DNA from: Pedobacter sp.
GTDB lineage: Bacteria > Bacteroidota > Bacteroidia > Sphingobacteriales > Sphingobacteriaceae
Assembly (NCBI GenBank): GCA_004295885.1
Contig: SEDG01000376.1
Location: 1 to 6,057 of the forward strand
Direction of reading: 5' to 3'
Length of the DNA stretch: 6,057 nucleotides
Of this stretch, positions 5,104-6,057 are shown one piece after another (within the stretch, counting starts at the first letter, position 1; every line of letters begins with the position of its first letter). The notes below the pieces were generated by a model that searched no databases, had not been told where the DNA came from, and saw only the letters and a program-made list of their open reading frames with translations. The translations under genes were made by a program, and so were the position numbers.

Positions 5104-5856
5104 ATGGATAATGGCTTAACTTACAAATTCAAAAGACCAAATCCGTCACTTGTTGACTTTGTGGATAGGTTTTCCTTCTTGCAAAACTTGTCTAGCTTTA
5201 AGGATGGCATCATCATTCCGAACGGAAGAATTGATTTACTTTTTTATAAAACCGCAGACGATCAGTTTCATATCACGCTGATGGGTTTAGAAACTAAGGC
5301 AAAACAAATGCCCGAACAAGAAATACCTGCATTTTTTGCCATTAGTTTTAATCCAATCGCCATAGAGTATGTTTTGCATCAATCCGTTGCAGGTTTTGTT
5401 AACAGCGGCAAGCATTTACCTAATAACTTTTGGAATTTTAGCATAGCCGACTTAAACAATTTCGAAGCGTTTTGTGAGAAAGCTACTAGCAAAATCCTAT
5501 CGCTTTTGCCAGAGGAAATCGATGAAAGGAAACGAAAACTTTTCGAACTCATCTTTTTAGCCAATGGAGAAATAAATGTAAAGGAACTTTCAGACCAAGT
5601 TAACTGGAGCGAAAGACAAATCAATCGTTATTTCAATCATCAGTTAGGCATTTCTTTAAAGGTTTATTGCAATATCCTCCGTTTCCAAGCATCCCTGTCA
5701 CACATAAAAAATGGTTATTTGTATCCACAGCTTAATTTTACGGACCAATCCCATTTCATTAAGGAAATAAAAAAACTTTCAGGTGTTTCGCCAAAAGAAC
5801 TCTTTAAAAATCAAAACGACCGTTTTTTACAATTTTTAGTCACTGACCCTGAATAA
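5104..5856 (+). CDS. AraC-family transcriptional regulator, 250 aa
   Basis: This is a cytoplasmic DNA-binding regulator. Residues 1-140 form a sensor-like domain of the type seen in many Bacteroidota AraC proteins: YKFKRPNPSLVDFVDRF, then IIPNGRIDLLFY, then an FFAISFNPIAIEYVL segment. The C-terminal AraC DNA-binding domain covers about 141-235. The first helix-turn-helix is NVKELSDQVNWSERQINRYFNHQLGIS (158-184). The second is short: after IKNG (201-204) only nine residues (YLYPQLNFT) precede DQSHFIKEIKKLSGVSPKEL (214-233), where classical members have about thirteen. I recall this YPQLNFxDQSHF wording from a distinct Bacteroidota subgroup, so the domain is probably still functional. The DRFLQF tail (239-244) is also typical of that subgroup. 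The TetX-like monooxygenase gene 25 nt downstream is the obvious candidate target; the ligand is unknown. Confidence 0.92.
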   Translation: MDNGLTYKFKRPNPSLVDFVDRFSFLQNLSSFKDGIIIPNGRIDLLFYKTADDQFHITLMGLETKAKQMPEQEIPAFFAISFNPIAIEYVLHQSVAGFVNSGKHLPNNFWNFSIADLNNFEAFCEKATSKILSLLPEEIDERKRKLFELIFLANGEINVKELSDQVNWSERQINRYFNHQLGISLKVYCNILRFQASLSHIKNGYLYPQLNFTDQSHFIKEIKKLSGVSPKELFKNQNDRFLQFLVTDPE

Positions 5857-5861
5857 TTTTG
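5854..5861 (+). promoter_or_regulatory. Candidate promoter -7 element for the TetX-like gene
   Basis: TAATTTTG at 5854-5861 is a full match to the Bacteroidota -7 consensus TAnnTTTG and begins with the TAA stop codon of the AraC-type gene. It would place transcription start near 5868 and leave a leader of about 14 nt before the ATG at 5882. No exact TTG lies at the -33 distance (the region reads TTTTTA), which would suit an activator-dependent promoter. Confidence 0.45.
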
Positions 5862-5881
5862 TTGCATAAATTTTTAAAATT

Positions 5882-6057
5882 ATGTTATTACAAAATAAAT
5901 CAGTCGCTATCGTGGGCGGTGGTCCAGGCGGACTAACACTAGCCAAACTTTTACAGCTAAAGGGAGTGGATGTAAAAGTTTACGAAAGAGATTTAAATAA
6001 AGACGGCCGCATACAAGGTTCAACGCTAGATTTACACGCTGAATCTGGACTAGCCGC
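5882..6057 (+). CDS. TetX-like FAD-dependent monooxygenase, N-terminal 58 aa (cut by window end)
   Basis: This is the start of a class A flavoprotein monooxygenase, which uses NADPH and O2 to hydroxylate a small molecule in the cytoplasm. The Rossmann motif is complete: VAIVGGGPGGLTLAKLL at 8-24, with the GxGxxG glycines at 12, 14 and 17. VKVYERD (31-37) follows, with Glu35 at the usual FAD-ribose position. The next segment, GRIQGSTLDLH (42-52), closely resembles the RIFGGTLDLH segment of the tetracycline-inactivating TetX enzymes, and much of the fragment lines up with TetX residue by residue from memory. One clear difference is Ser47 for the second Gly of that motif. I therefore call the family with confidence but not the substrate: chromosomal relatives in this phylum need not act on tetracyclines. 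The ATG is chosen because the flavin-binding strand begins eight residues later, as in relatives. The AraC-type regulator lies just upstream. Confidence 0.85.
   Translation, partial: MLLQNKSVAIVGGGPGGLTLAKLLQLKGVDVKVYERDLNKDGRIQGSTLDLHAESGLA

Overview
The window looks like chromosomal DNA from a Bacteroidota bacterium, most likely Sphingobacteriaceae (Pedobacter or a relative). This rests on AT-rich coding DNA, the lack of strong Shine-Dalgarno sites, a good match to the Bacteroidota -7 promoter element (TAnnTTTG), and protein families typical of that group. These include a small GSCC-motif envelope protein, an SH3b plus NlpC/P60 peptidase, an LTA-synthase-like sulfatase next to GtrA, and a TetX-like monooxygenase behind an AraC regulator. 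The genus is inferred from remembered family resemblance, not from a search.

Left block (1-899, + strand): the 3' end of a small envelope-protein gene overlaps, by GTGA, a gene for a secreted protein of unknown function. It converges with a two-gene minus-strand operon, and the two stop codons are 2 nt apart. That operon (2447 down to 902) encodes a secreted C40 (NlpC/P60) cell-wall peptidase and, 4 nt after its stop, an ArsC-family reductase with all the key residues.

Middle: a gene-free divergent spacer (2448-2843) holds a GC-richer, hairpin-containing stretch that looks like a dispersed intergenic repeat. Next comes the most notable feature, an LTA-synthase-type phosphoglycerol/phosphoethanolamine transferase gene (2844-4462) broken near 3140. 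It keeps the first two membrane helices and the whole catalytic domain. The remaining membrane helices and the linker are missing, and the two parts are in different frames. By chance or design the break leaves an ATGA stop/start overlap. An imperfect palindrome of about 56 bp sits just after it, followed by an intact GtrA-family membrane protein.

Right block (5104-6057, + strand): an AraC-type regulator with a shortened second helix-turn-helix is followed after 25 nt by the start of a TetX-like FAD monooxygenase, cut by the window edge. A consensus -7 element, TAATTTTG, overlaps the regulator's stop codon and probably drives the monooxygenase.

Most of the window is ordinary envelope and stress housekeeping. 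I do not see a clearly new multi-gene system. The broken LTA-synthase gene, the regulator/TetX-like pair and the two intergenic repeat structures deserve a second look. No tRNA, rRNA, CRISPR array, transposase or phage gene was seen.
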